This document shows positions 44,081-52,578 of a stretch of DNA of 64,000 nt, in pieces (the stretch's first letter is position 1; every line of letters begins with the position of its first letter). The translations under genes were made by a program, and so were the position numbers. The notes beneath the pieces were generated by a model. It made no database searches. It was not told the origin of the DNA and saw nothing but the letters and a program-made list of their open reading frames with translations. The stretch comes from Spirosoma sp. (GTDB lineage: Bacteria; Bacteroidota; Bacteroidia; Cytophagales; Spirosomataceae). The stretch is from positions 1 through 64,000 of the forward strand of contig NZ_JAPLET010000015.1 of assembly GCF_026391055.1 (NCBI RefSeq), given 5' to 3'.

Positions 44081-47000
44081 ATGCGCATCAGTTTACTAGT
44101 ACTGGCAACAGGCCTGCTTGTCGGTTGCCGCTCTGAACAGCAACAACCAGCAGACCCCCTGTTCCGAAAATTAACCGCCGAAGAAACCCACGTTAATTTT
44201 AGTAATACCATTACCGACGACAAAGACTTTAACGTCTTCAATTATCGTAATTTTTACAATGGCGGAGGGGTCGCTATCGGCGATGTGAACAATGACGGCC
44301 TGTCGGACGTGCTCCTGATCGCCAATATGGGCGATAATAAACTATATCTGAACCGAACAGCGACGAACAAAGCGGGTGCCGAACAGGGAGGAGTCCAGTT
44401 CGAGGATATTACCGCTAAAGCCGGTGTGGCCGGTAAACGGGCGTGGAGTACGGGTGCCACCTTTGCCGATGTAAACGGCGACGGTCGGCTGGATATTTAT
44501 ATCTGTAATGCCGGTAACCGCGATGGCGACGACCGGGCTAATGAACTCTTCATCAACAACGGTAACGATGCCAGTGGTATTCCCACCTTTACCGAACGGG
44601 CCGCCGAATATGGTCTCGACGATCGGGGCTATTCCACCCATGCCGCCTTCTTCGACTACGACCGCGATGGCGATCTGGACATGTATTTGCTGAATAACAG
44701 CTTCATGCCCGTCGGGAAACTGCAATATGCCAACTTACGGTCGCAGCGCGATTCGCTGGGGGGACATAAGTTGTTTGAAAATAGGAGCGAGGAGCCATCC
44801 GGTGGCGGTAAAAAGAATGAGGGAGAGAAAAAGAGTGCTAAGATAGGCTCTGGTCCGGTGTTTGTCGATGTGTCGGAGAAGGCCGGGATTTATGGGAGTT
44901 TGATTGGCTTTGGGCTGGGCATCACCATTGGCGACGTAAACGACGATAACTGGCTGGATATTTATATCTCCAACGATTTCTACGAACGCGATTACCTCTA
45001 CATCAATAATCACGATGGTACGTTCCGGGAGTCGATTAAGGAGTCGATGCCGCACACGAGTCTGTCGTCCATGGGCGCCGATGTGGCTGATGTGAATAAC
45101 GACGGTCGACTGGATATTTTCATTACCGATATGCTGCCCGGCAACGACCGGCGGCTGAAGCGTACTTCCAGCTACGAAAGTCACGATCTGGAGCAGATTA
45201 AAGTGGGCCGGGATTTTCATTACCAGTTCATGCAGAACATGCTGCACCTGAATCAGGGTAACCAGCCGGGAAATGGGGGACTGCCGGTTTTCAGCGACAT
45301 CGCCCGCTTTGCCGGCGTGCAGGCTACCGACTGGAGTTGGGGCGCGTTGCTGTTCGACATGGACAACGACGGCCAGAAAGATATTTTCGTAGCCAACGGC
45401 ATTGCCAAAGACGTAACTGATCAGGACTTTGTTAACTTCCTGGCCGACCGCGAGAACATGGCGCAGATTGCCCGGCAGCGGGCCTTTAACTTCAAAGAGT
45501 TTCTGGACAAAGCCCCGTCGGAAGGGGTACCGAACTACGCATTCCGCAACGAAGGGAACTTGCAGTTTACCAACAAAGCATTCGACTGGGGACTGTCGGA
45601 GCCCGATTTTTCCAACGGAGCCGCGTACGGCGATCTGGATAATGATGGCGATCTGGATTTGATTGTCAATAACATGAATGCGCCGGTGGCCATTTACCAG
45701 AATCAATCCGTCGAGAAAAACAACACCAACTTCCTGAAAATAAAGCTCGAAGGCACCGGCATGAACCGCAACGCCATTGGAGCCCGTGTGTTTTTATACC
45801 AGCCCGGCCAGACGCAGTTGCTTCAGCAAATGCCGAACCGGGGCTTTGAGTCGTCGGTTGACCTTAATCTGCTCTTTGGTTTAGGGGCCGGCCCTCAAAT
45901 TGATTCGCTCGTTGTTATCTGGCCAGACGATAAAATGCAGACGGTACGTAAGCCGAAGGCCAACCAGATGCTGACACTTCGGCAACAGGATGCCAATCTG
46001 CTCTGGAAACCTGCCGTCAACAGTCAGACACCCTCTTTTCAGGACAATACTGCCGCTTCGGGACTAAGCTATCTGCATCAGGAAAGCCCCTTTGTCGACT
46101 ACAACCGGGATGCTTTACTGAAGCAACAACTGTCGACCCAGGGCCCGGCACTGGCAACCGGCGATGTAAACGGCGACGGGCTTGACGATGTGTTCTTTGG
46201 CGGGGCCAGCGGGCACTCGGGCCACTTATTCGTGCAGCAGACCGCCGGGCGATTTGTGGATAAAACGCCCGTGGCCATGCGTCAGGATACCACCTTTGAA
46301 GCGGTCGACGCCGTCCTGTTCGATGCTGATGGCGATGAAGACCTGGACCTGTATGTGGTATCGGGCAGCAACGAGTTTGGCGAAGAAACTGACGAGCTGC
46401 TGGACCGTTTTTACCTCAACGATGGCAAGGGGAATTTCACCCGTTCGGAAACTGCGCTGCCCAATTTGAAAGCCAACGGCTCCTGCGTAGCGGCCGGTGA
46501 TTTCGACCGGGATGGCGACATCGACCTGTTTGTCGGCTCCCGAATGATTCCCGGCCAGTACGGGCGAGACCCGGCCAGTTACCTATTGTCGAATGACGGC
46601 ACTGGCAACTTTAAAAACTATACAAAACGCTCGCTGGCCGACGTGGAGCAACTGGGTATGGTAACCGATGCCACCTGGGCCGATCTCAACAGCGATTCGT
46701 ACCCCGAACTGGTGGTGGTAAGCGATTGGGGACCCGTGCGGGTATTCGAAAATAAGCGGGGAAAACTAAGTCAAAATGCCGAATTTACCATCAAAAACGC
46801 GCAGGGTGATGTCCTGAAAACGAATGGCTGGTGGAACTGCGTAACCGCCGGTGACGCCGATGGCGATGGCGATCTGGATCTGGTGATCGGCAATCTGGGC
46901 ACAAATTCCCGCATAAAAGCCAGTCAGACAATCCCCGCCGAACTTTACACCGGCGATTTCGACCACAATGGCACCGTTGAGCAAATCATTAACTGCGCCG

Positions 47001-47539
47001 ACGAAACGGGCGCTTTATACCCGATGGTGCTGAAGCAGGAGTTACAGAAAGCCATGCCGACGATCAAAAAGAAATATGTGAAATACGTCGACTACGCGGG
47101 CAAGAAAATCACTGATGTGCTGGATGAGGATCAGCGGAAGCAGGCGGTTATCAAACAGGCATTCATGGGTGAAACTGTCATTCTGCTGAACGATGGAAAG
47201 GGAAACCTAACGTTGCAGCCTTTACCGGCCGAGGCTCAGTTTTCGCCCGTATGTGGTGCCCTCTTCACCGATTATGATCACGACGGACGCACGGACCTGC
47301 TGCTGACCGGCAACTTTCTGGATGTACTCCCCGAAATCGGGCGCTACGACGCGAGTTATGGCGTCACCCTGCACAACAAGGGAAAAGCGGCCAACGGCAC
47401 TATCCGGTACGAATCTGTCAATCCGGCGGTATCCGGCTTTTTCGTCCGTGGGCAGGTTCGGCACATCGCCCAACTAAAACAGGGGCAAATTATTCTCGCC
47501 AAAAATAACGACAAGGCACAAGTGTTCTTTTTAAAGTAG
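44081..47539 (+). CDS. FG-GAP/VCBS-repeat ASPIC-UnbV lipoprotein (module 2)
   Basis: 1152 residues from ATG 44081 (a GTG lies two codons earlier). Lipoprotein signal MRISLLVLATGLLVGC. Domain order is the same as the module 1 paralogue: FG-GAP loops (VNNDGLSDVL, VNGDGRLDIY, YDRDGDLDMYL, VNDDNWLDIY), an ASPIC/UnbV domain (NRNAIGARVFLYQ, NRGFESSVDLNLLFGL, IDSLVVIWPDD), then a second repeat set (VNGDGLDDVFFGGA, ADGDEDLDLYVVSG, RDGDIDLFVG). Residues about 235-258 (SEEPSGGGKKNEGEKKSAKI) are repeat-derived. The DNA just after that (44810-45040) is far more similar to module 1 than the rest, suggesting recent gene conversion. Function unknown. Confidence 0.9.
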   Translation: MRISLLVLATGLLVGCRSEQQQPADPLFRKLTAEETHVNFSNTITDDKDFNVFNYRNFYNGGGVAIGDVNNDGLSDVLLIANMGDNKLYLNRTATNKAGAEQGGVQFEDITAKAGVAGKRAWSTGATFADVNGDGRLDIYICNAGNRDGDDRANELFINNGNDASGIPTFTERAAEYGLDDRGYSTHAAFFDYDRDGDLDMYLLNNSFMPVGKLQYANLRSQRDSLGGHKLFENRSEEPSGGGKKNEGEKKSAKIGSGPVFVDVSEKAGIYGSLIGFGLGITIGDVNDDNWLDIYISNDFYERDYLYINNHDGTFRESIKESMPHTSLSSMGADVADVNNDGRLDIFITDMLPGNDRRLKRTSSYESHDLEQIKVGRDFHYQFMQNMLHLNQGNQPGNGGLPVFSDIARFAGVQATDWSWGALLFDMDNDGQKDIFVANGIAKDVTDQDFVNFLADRENMAQIARQRAFNFKEFLDKAPSEGVPNYAFRNEGNLQFTNKAFDWGLSEPDFSNGAAYGDLDNDGDLDLIVNNMNAPVAIYQNQSVEKNNTNFLKIKLEGTGMNRNAIGARVFLYQPGQTQLLQQMPNRGFESSVDLNLLFGLGAGPQIDSLVVIWPDDKMQTVRKPKANQMLTLRQQDANLLWKPAVNSQTPSFQDNTAASGLSYLHQESPFVDYNRDALLKQQLSTQGPALATGDVNGDGLDDVFFGGASGHSGHLFVQQTAGRFVDKTPVAMRQDTTFEAVDAVLFDADGDEDLDLYVVSGSNEFGEETDELLDRFYLNDGKGNFTRSETALPNLKANGSCVAAGDFDRDGDIDLFVGSRMIPGQYGRDPASYLLSNDGTGNFKNYTKRSLADVEQLGMVTDATWADLNSDSYPELVVVSDWGPVRVFENKRGKLSQNAEFTIKNAQGDVLKTNGWWNCVTAGDADGDGDLDLVIGNLGTNSRIKASQTIPAELYTGDFDHNGTVEQIINCADETGALYPMVLKQELQKAMPTIKKKYVKYVDYAGKKITDVLDEDQRKQAVIKQAFMGETVILLNDGKGNLTLQPLPAEAQFSPVCGALFTDYDHDGRTDLLLTGNFLDVLPEIGRYDASYGVTLHNKGKAANGTIRYESVNPAVSGFFVRGQVRHIAQLKQGQIILAKNNDKAQVFFLK
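44783..44812 (+). repeat. Dispersed element in frame in FG-GAP lipoprotein 2
   Basis: The core GAGCGAGGAGCCATCCGGTG begins at 44785 and matches 26967 over 22 bases. It gives RSEEPSGGG in the protein. It stands at the same codon position as the element in the module 1 paralogue but is shorter. Confidence 0.75.
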
Positions 47540-47540
47540 T

Positions 47541-47613
47541 TAGGTGCGAGGTGTGAGGAGTCAGGACCCATCCGGTGGTCTTCTCCTCATTCCTGGTTCC
47601 TCACTCCTCACTA
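47541..47613. repeat. Intergenic copy of the dispersed element (inverted repeat)
   Basis: Left part TAGGTGCGAGGTGTGAGGAG, centre CCATCCGGTGG (47568-47578), right part CCTCACTCCTCACTA (47599-47613), so the GAGGAG-type units flank the core in opposite orientation. It fills nearly all of the 81 bases between two FG-GAP genes. This copy shows the element outside coding sequence. Confidence 0.7.
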
Positions 47614-47620
47614 TTACCAC

Positions 47621-50600
47621 ATGAAACAAATTGCTCTCTTTCTTTTTGTCGGCGCGGTGGCGTTGACGGGCTGTAACTCCTTCAAATCGGAAAAAACCCT
47701 TTTCGAGTCGCTTGATTCGACCCAGACGGGCGTAGGGTTTGTGAATAAACTGGTGCCGACCGAAAAGCTCAATATTTTAGATTACCTGTATTTCTACAAT
47801 GGCGGGGGCGTTTCGGCGGGCGATATCAATAACGATGGCCTCACCGATCTGTACTTTGTATCCAATCAGGGGAAGAATAAGCTGTACCTCAACAAAGGCA
47901 ATTTCAAGTTCGAAGACATAACCGCCAAATCGGGGGTTGAAGGGTTCGCGGACTGGCAAACAGGCTCTACAATGGCCGATGTCAACGGCGACGGACTGCT
48001 TGATATTTACGTCTGCGCGGTGGGCAATTTTCGGGGTCAGGAAGGGTCTAATGAACTGTACATTAACAACGGCGACAATACGTTTACCGAGAAAGCCGCT
48101 GATTACGGACTGGACTTTACGGGTTTTTCGACCCAGGCCGCCTTCTTCGATTACGACCACGACGGCGATCTGGATTGTTACCTGCTCAATCACGCCATTC
48201 ATACCTCCCGCAGTTACGACCGCGTCTCGGCCCGTAATTTAAGGAACAACGAATCAGGCGATTACCTGTACGAGAACCAAAGCATAACCAAATCCGGGAA
48301 AGCCCCTGCGGGGAAAATAGCCCGGTTTCAGAACGTAAGTGAACGAGCGGGTATCTTTGGCGCGGCAATGGGTTATGGATTAGGAATTTCGGTCGCTGAC
48401 CTGAATAACGATGGTTGGGAAGATATTTACGTCTCTAACGATTTCCACGAAGACGATTATTACTACGTCAATAACCACGATGGGACCTTTACCGAAAGCG
48501 TAAAAAAAGCGTTTCAGCACACCAGCCGCTTCTCGATGGGGAACGATATTGGGGATGTGAACAACGACGGTTTTGCTGATGTAGTCACGCTCGATATGTA
48601 TCCCGAAGATGAAACAGTCGAGAAATCATCGCTGGGCGAAGACCCGCTGGATATTTATACTTACAAGCTGGCGTACGGCTACATGAACCAGTACAGCCGG
48701 AATTGTTTGCAACTGAGTCTTTCGGGTAAAAAATTTATGGACATCGGCGCCATGTCGGGGGTAGCGGCCACCGACTGGAGCTGGTCGCCGTTACTGGCCG
48801 ACTACGACAACGATGGGATTAAAGACCTGTTCATCACGAACGGCATTGTCCGGCGACCTAACAACCTGGAGTACGTGAAATTTGCGGCTGACGATTCCCT
48901 GCGCTATGCCATGGAGACTTCGAAATCGCTCGATGAGCGGGCTACTAAACTCATGCCCGAAGGCAAAGTGCATAACTACCTGTACCGGGGAACACCCTCG
49001 TTGCGCTTCGAAGATAAATCGGTGGCCTGGGGTTTCGAACTGCCCAATTACTCGAACGGCTCCGCCTACGCCGACCTCGACAATGACGGCGATCTGGATC
49101 TTATTACCAACAACATCAACGACCCGGCCAGTTTGTACCGCAATGAAGCCACGACGTTGTTTCCCGATAATACCCACCTGACCATAAAGCTGAAAGGCGA
49201 TTCGCCCAACACCTTTGGGGTAGGAGCAAAGGTCATCCTGAAATACGGCAAAGACAGCCTGATGATGCAGCAGCTGATGCCAACGCGGGGCTTCGAGTCG
49301 TCGGTGGCACCGGAGCTGTTGTTTGGATTAGGCAAGCGGGCCAGCATTGATTCGCTGGTCGTTATCTGGCCGAATCAGCAAATGGAGGTGCGCACTAACG
49401 TAAAAACGAATCAGTCGATAACGCTGAAACAGGCCGATGCCAAACTCGATGGTGCCGGATTCGTTTATACAAATCCGCCCATAAAGCCCTTGTTTGCGGA
49501 TGTATCAACCGCCGATACAATTCCGTACCAGCATAAGGAGAATAAGGAGTATTTCGATTTCGTGCGGGAGTCGCTGATGCCGTTCAAAGTGTCGACCGAG
49601 GGGCCGCATCTGGCCGTTGGGGATGTAAACGGCGATGGTCTGGACGATCTGTACGCCGGTGGTGCCAAGTGGCAGGCCGGTAGCTTACTCGTGCAGCAAG
49701 CGAACGGAACGTTCAAGCCATCGGTACAGGCCGACTTCAAGAAAGACTCTGTTTATGAAGACGTCGACGCGGTTTTCTTCGATGCCGATGGCGACAAAGA
49801 CCTGGACTTGTATGTTGTGTCGGGGGGCAACGAGTTTTACAACAAAATGCCGGAGCAGTTCGACCGAATTTACCTGAATGACGGGAAAGGAGGTTTTACC
49901 CGTTCGATGAATGCGCTGCCTGCCATGTACGATAACAAAAGCTGTGTTCGTCCTTTCGACGTCGACAACGACGGCGATCTGGATTTGTTTGTGGGTGGGC
50001 GTGTAGTGGGTTTTGGCTACGGCAAATCACCTAATTCGTACCTGCTGATCAACAACGGCAAGGGCACGTTTACCGATCAGATCGATAAGCTGGCACCGGG
50101 CCTCCGAACGGTTGGTATGGTTACCGACGCCGTTTGGGCCGATTATGACGGGGATAAAGACCAGGACCTGATCGTGTCGGGCGACTGGATGCCGATTCGC
50201 ATTTTCGCCAACGACAAAGGGAAATTCCAAGAAGTGAAATCCATTACCGATACCCCGCTCAACGGCTTTTTTCAACGCCTTATTGCCGCCGACTTCGACC
50301 GGGATGGTGATATTGATCTTGTAGCAGGGAACATCGGCACCAACACCAAATTCCGTAAAACGCCTGATTCGCAGTTGCGGATGCTGGTGAAGGATGTGGA
50401 CAACAACCAGAGTATTGAGCAGATCATTTCGTACAATCGCGGAGATGACTGGTACCCACTCGCCTTTAAAGACGAGCTGGGCAAGCAAATGCCTAGTATT
50501 ATCAACAAACGCTTTACCGACTATGTCTCCTTCGCCGGGAAGCCGCTTGATGATGTTTTGACTGATGAAGAGCTGAAAGGAGCCGATGAATTTACTATTA

Positions 50601-50968
50601 ACGAGTTCGCTTCGATCTATTTAGAGAATAAAAACGGCAAGTTTGTTGTGCATGAACTGCCCATGATGGCGCAGGTGTCGAAGTTATTTGCCCTACAGGC
50701 CATCGACTTCGACCGGGATGGTGATCTGGATATACTGGGAGGAGGCAATTTTTACGGGGTCAGCACCTATCAGGGCCGATACGATGCCAGTTATGGGCTG
50801 GTGCTACTGAACGGTGGCAAAGGAAACTTTAGTGCGTTGTCGCCCGTAGATTCCGGTTTCCTGCTCAACGGAGAGATACGGGATATTCGCCCCGTACGTT
50901 CGGCTCAGGGTGTTCGCATCGTTGTAACGCGGAACGACGCCGGTATGCAGGTATTCAAATCGCTGTAG
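47621..50968 (+). CDS. FG-GAP/VCBS-repeat ASPIC-UnbV lipoprotein 3
   Basis: 1115 residues; signal MKQIALFLFVGAVALTGC (lipobox LTGC). The domain plan is that of the two neighbours: Ca-binding FG-GAP loops (INNDGLTDLY, VNGDGLLDIY, YDHDGDLDCYL, LNNDGWEDIY), the ASPIC/UnbV domain (NTFGVGAKVILKYGK, TRGFESSVAPELLFGLG, ASIDSLVVIWPNQQ), then VNGDGLDDLYAGGA, ADGDKDLDLYVVSG, DRDGDLDILGGGNF. It is more distant from the other two and lacks the low-complexity insert, having a short linker (SITKSGKAPAGKIARFQNVS) there. It follows directly after an intergenic repeat copy. Probably surface-exposed; role unknown. Confidence 0.9.
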   Translation: MKQIALFLFVGAVALTGCNSFKSEKTLFESLDSTQTGVGFVNKLVPTEKLNILDYLYFYNGGGVSAGDINNDGLTDLYFVSNQGKNKLYLNKGNFKFEDITAKSGVEGFADWQTGSTMADVNGDGLLDIYVCAVGNFRGQEGSNELYINNGDNTFTEKAADYGLDFTGFSTQAAFFDYDHDGDLDCYLLNHAIHTSRSYDRVSARNLRNNESGDYLYENQSITKSGKAPAGKIARFQNVSERAGIFGAAMGYGLGISVADLNNDGWEDIYVSNDFHEDDYYYVNNHDGTFTESVKKAFQHTSRFSMGNDIGDVNNDGFADVVTLDMYPEDETVEKSSLGEDPLDIYTYKLAYGYMNQYSRNCLQLSLSGKKFMDIGAMSGVAATDWSWSPLLADYDNDGIKDLFITNGIVRRPNNLEYVKFAADDSLRYAMETSKSLDERATKLMPEGKVHNYLYRGTPSLRFEDKSVAWGFELPNYSNGSAYADLDNDGDLDLITNNINDPASLYRNEATTLFPDNTHLTIKLKGDSPNTFGVGAKVILKYGKDSLMMQQLMPTRGFESSVAPELLFGLGKRASIDSLVVIWPNQQMEVRTNVKTNQSITLKQADAKLDGAGFVYTNPPIKPLFADVSTADTIPYQHKENKEYFDFVRESLMPFKVSTEGPHLAVGDVNGDGLDDLYAGGAKWQAGSLLVQQANGTFKPSVQADFKKDSVYEDVDAVFFDADGDKDLDLYVVSGGNEFYNKMPEQFDRIYLNDGKGGFTRSMNALPAMYDNKSCVRPFDVDNDGDLDLFVGGRVVGFGYGKSPNSYLLINNGKGTFTDQIDKLAPGLRTVGMVTDAVWADYDGDKDQDLIVSGDWMPIRIFANDKGKFQEVKSITDTPLNGFFQRLIAADFDRDGDIDLVAGNIGTNTKFRKTPDSQLRMLVKDVDNNQSIEQIISYNRGDDWYPLAFKDELGKQMPSIINKRFTDYVSFAGKPLDDVLTDEELKGADEFTINEFASIYLENKNGKFVVHELPMMAQVSKLFALQAIDFDRDGDLDILGGGNFYGVSTYQGRYDASYGLVLLNGGKGNFSALSPVDSGFLLNGEIRDIRPVRSAQGVRIVVTRNDAGMQVFKSL

Positions 50969-51027
50969 TTGATACTAATCTCCTTTTTGTCTGATATTTT
51001 CCGTTAATTTTGTAAATTCTAGGCAAT

Positions 51028-51035
51028 TAGCTTTG
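51028..51035 (+). promoter_or_regulatory. Candidate -7 promoter element TAGCTTTG
   Basis: An exact TAnnTTTG match 36 bases before the ATG of the haloperoxidase-type gene. A TTTTG at 51008 lies 15 bases upstream, somewhat closer than usual for a -33 element. Confidence 0.4.
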
Positions 51036-51070
51036 CGGTTGCTTATTACTCTAACTTGCTATTTAATCGT

Positions 51071-52426
51071 ATGAACGTTTCGCTTCGCTTTGGCTATCTG
51101 CTGGCAGTAGTGCTGGTTGGGTTGACCGCTTGCCAGAAGCCTGCATCCCCGGCTGAGTATAACGCAAAGGCGGCCAATCCCGAATATTACAATTCGGCGC
51201 TGAACAAACTGACGGAAGTTGTCATTCACGACATTTTCTCACCCCCCGTTGCCAGTCGAATTTATTCCTACGCCAATCTGGCTGGCTACGAGGCATTAGT
51301 ACCGTTCGATGCGCAATATGAGTCGCTGGGCGGTAAGCTGAAGCGGTTCCAGAGCGGGCCGAAGCCAGAGCCGGGTAAAGAGTATTGTTTCCCGCTAGCC
51401 AGCACCCGCGCTTTTCTGACTGTAGCCCGTGCGCTGACCTTCTCGGTTGACTTTTACGATACTTTCGAAAAACCATTTTACGAGCAGTACAAGAAAGACG
51501 GAGTTCCAGATGAGGTGTATGATCGCTCAATAGCCTATGGCGAAGCGGTTGCCAAGCATATTCTGGACTATGCGGCTAAGGATAGCTACAAGCAAACCCG
51601 TGGGTTTAAGCATACCGTGACCAACGAAGAAGGATCGTGGGTGCCTACTCCGCCCGCTTACATGGACGCTGCCGAACCGCAGTGGAACAAACTACGCTGC
51701 TGGGCCATGGACACCTGCAACCAGTTTATGCCGCCCCGCCCCCATCCATATAGCCTCGTTAAGGGGAGCCCTTATGAAAAGGAGCTCGATGAGGTTTACC
51801 AGACAGGAAAGAACGTCGATAAACAGAAACAGGATATTGCCTATTTCTGGGACGATAACGCCTTTGTTATGAACGTGGCCGGGCATGTGATGTACGCCAG
51901 TAAGAAAATGACACCCGGCGGACATTGGCTGGCCATTGCACAGACCATCTCCCGCAAGAAAAAACTGAATATGATGCAAACGGTTGAAGCCTACGCACTC
52001 ACGTCGTTTGCCTTGAGCGACGGCTTCATCTCGTGCTGGGATGAAAAATACCGCAGTAAAACCGTCCGGCCCGAAACGGTTATCAACAAGTTGATTGATC
52101 CCAAGTGGACCCCTTTTCTGCAAACGCCCCCGTTTCCGGAGTATCCAAGCGGGCACAGTGTGATTTCTACCGCAGCCGCTACTGTATTGACAAGCCTTAT
52201 GGGGGATAACATCGCCTTTACAGATTCTACGGAGTTCCCGTATGGACACGGTGTGCGGTCGTTCCCATCTATCCGGGCCGCTGCTGACGAAGCATCGATC
52301 AGCCGGTTATACGGTGGTATTCACTATCGGTCAGCACTGGATAATGGTCAGGTTGAGGGTGAAAAGGTCGGCAAGTGGGTGCTCGAAAAAATACATACCC
52401 GTAAGTCAGCCGTGGCACAACGCTAA
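51071..52426 (+). CDS. Vanadium-dependent haloperoxidase / PAP2 superfamily lipoprotein
   Basis: 451 residues from ATG 51071 (a TTG five codons earlier is less likely). Lipoprotein signal MNVSLRFGYLLAVVLVGLTAC. The three vanadate/phosphate-binding motifs are complete: K326 with R333 (KYRSKTVRP), PSGH at 359-362, and SRLYGGIHYRSALD with S411, R412 and H418. This set is shared by vanadium haloperoxidases and type 2 phosphatidic acid phosphatases; length and helical content favour the haloperoxidase-like branch. Halogenation was not tested by sequence, and phosphatase activity remains possible. It closes the SusCD/FG-GAP block and is followed by a 24-bp palindrome. Confidence 0.88.
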   Translation: MNVSLRFGYLLAVVLVGLTACQKPASPAEYNAKAANPEYYNSALNKLTEVVIHDIFSPPVASRIYSYANLAGYEALVPFDAQYESLGGKLKRFQSGPKPEPGKEYCFPLASTRAFLTVARALTFSVDFYDTFEKPFYEQYKKDGVPDEVYDRSIAYGEAVAKHILDYAAKDSYKQTRGFKHTVTNEEGSWVPTPPAYMDAAEPQWNKLRCWAMDTCNQFMPPRPHPYSLVKGSPYEKELDEVYQTGKNVDKQKQDIAYFWDDNAFVMNVAGHVMYASKKMTPGGHWLAIAQTISRKKKLNMMQTVEAYALTSFALSDGFISCWDEKYRSKTVRPETVINKLIDPKWTPFLQTPPFPEYPSGHSVISTAAATVLTSLMGDNIAFTDSTEFPYGHGVRSFPSIRAAADEASISRLYGGIHYRSALDNGQVEGEKVGKWVLEKIHTRKSAVAQR

Positions 52427-52434
52427 GTTTATTA

Positions 52435-52493
52435 GTTCTAACATGGAAAGACCTCTGCCGACACTGTTAGCAGAGGTCTTTCCATGTTAGAAC
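52435..52493. terminator. Perfect 24-bp palindrome, likely bidirectional terminator
   Basis: GTTCTAACATGGAAAGACCT continues to CTGC and is matched exactly by the complementary arm at 52470-52493, with an 11-base loop. There is no T-run after it. It marks the end of the accessory block, 8 bases after the haloperoxidase-type gene stop. Confidence 0.65.
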
Positions 52494-52578
52494 CAATAAG
52501 TTCGTGTGGTAGCGGATACAGCCGATAGGTTATGCCTAAATGGAATTATTTTTAGTCTTTGTTTAACCAGAACTACCT

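Noticed and set aside
44735-45706. A 323-codon minus-strand frame (also similar ones opposite the other FG-GAP genes)
   Set aside because: It is opposite a clear FG-GAP/ASPIC gene. The DxDGDxD repeats give Ile/Val-rich open antisense frames.
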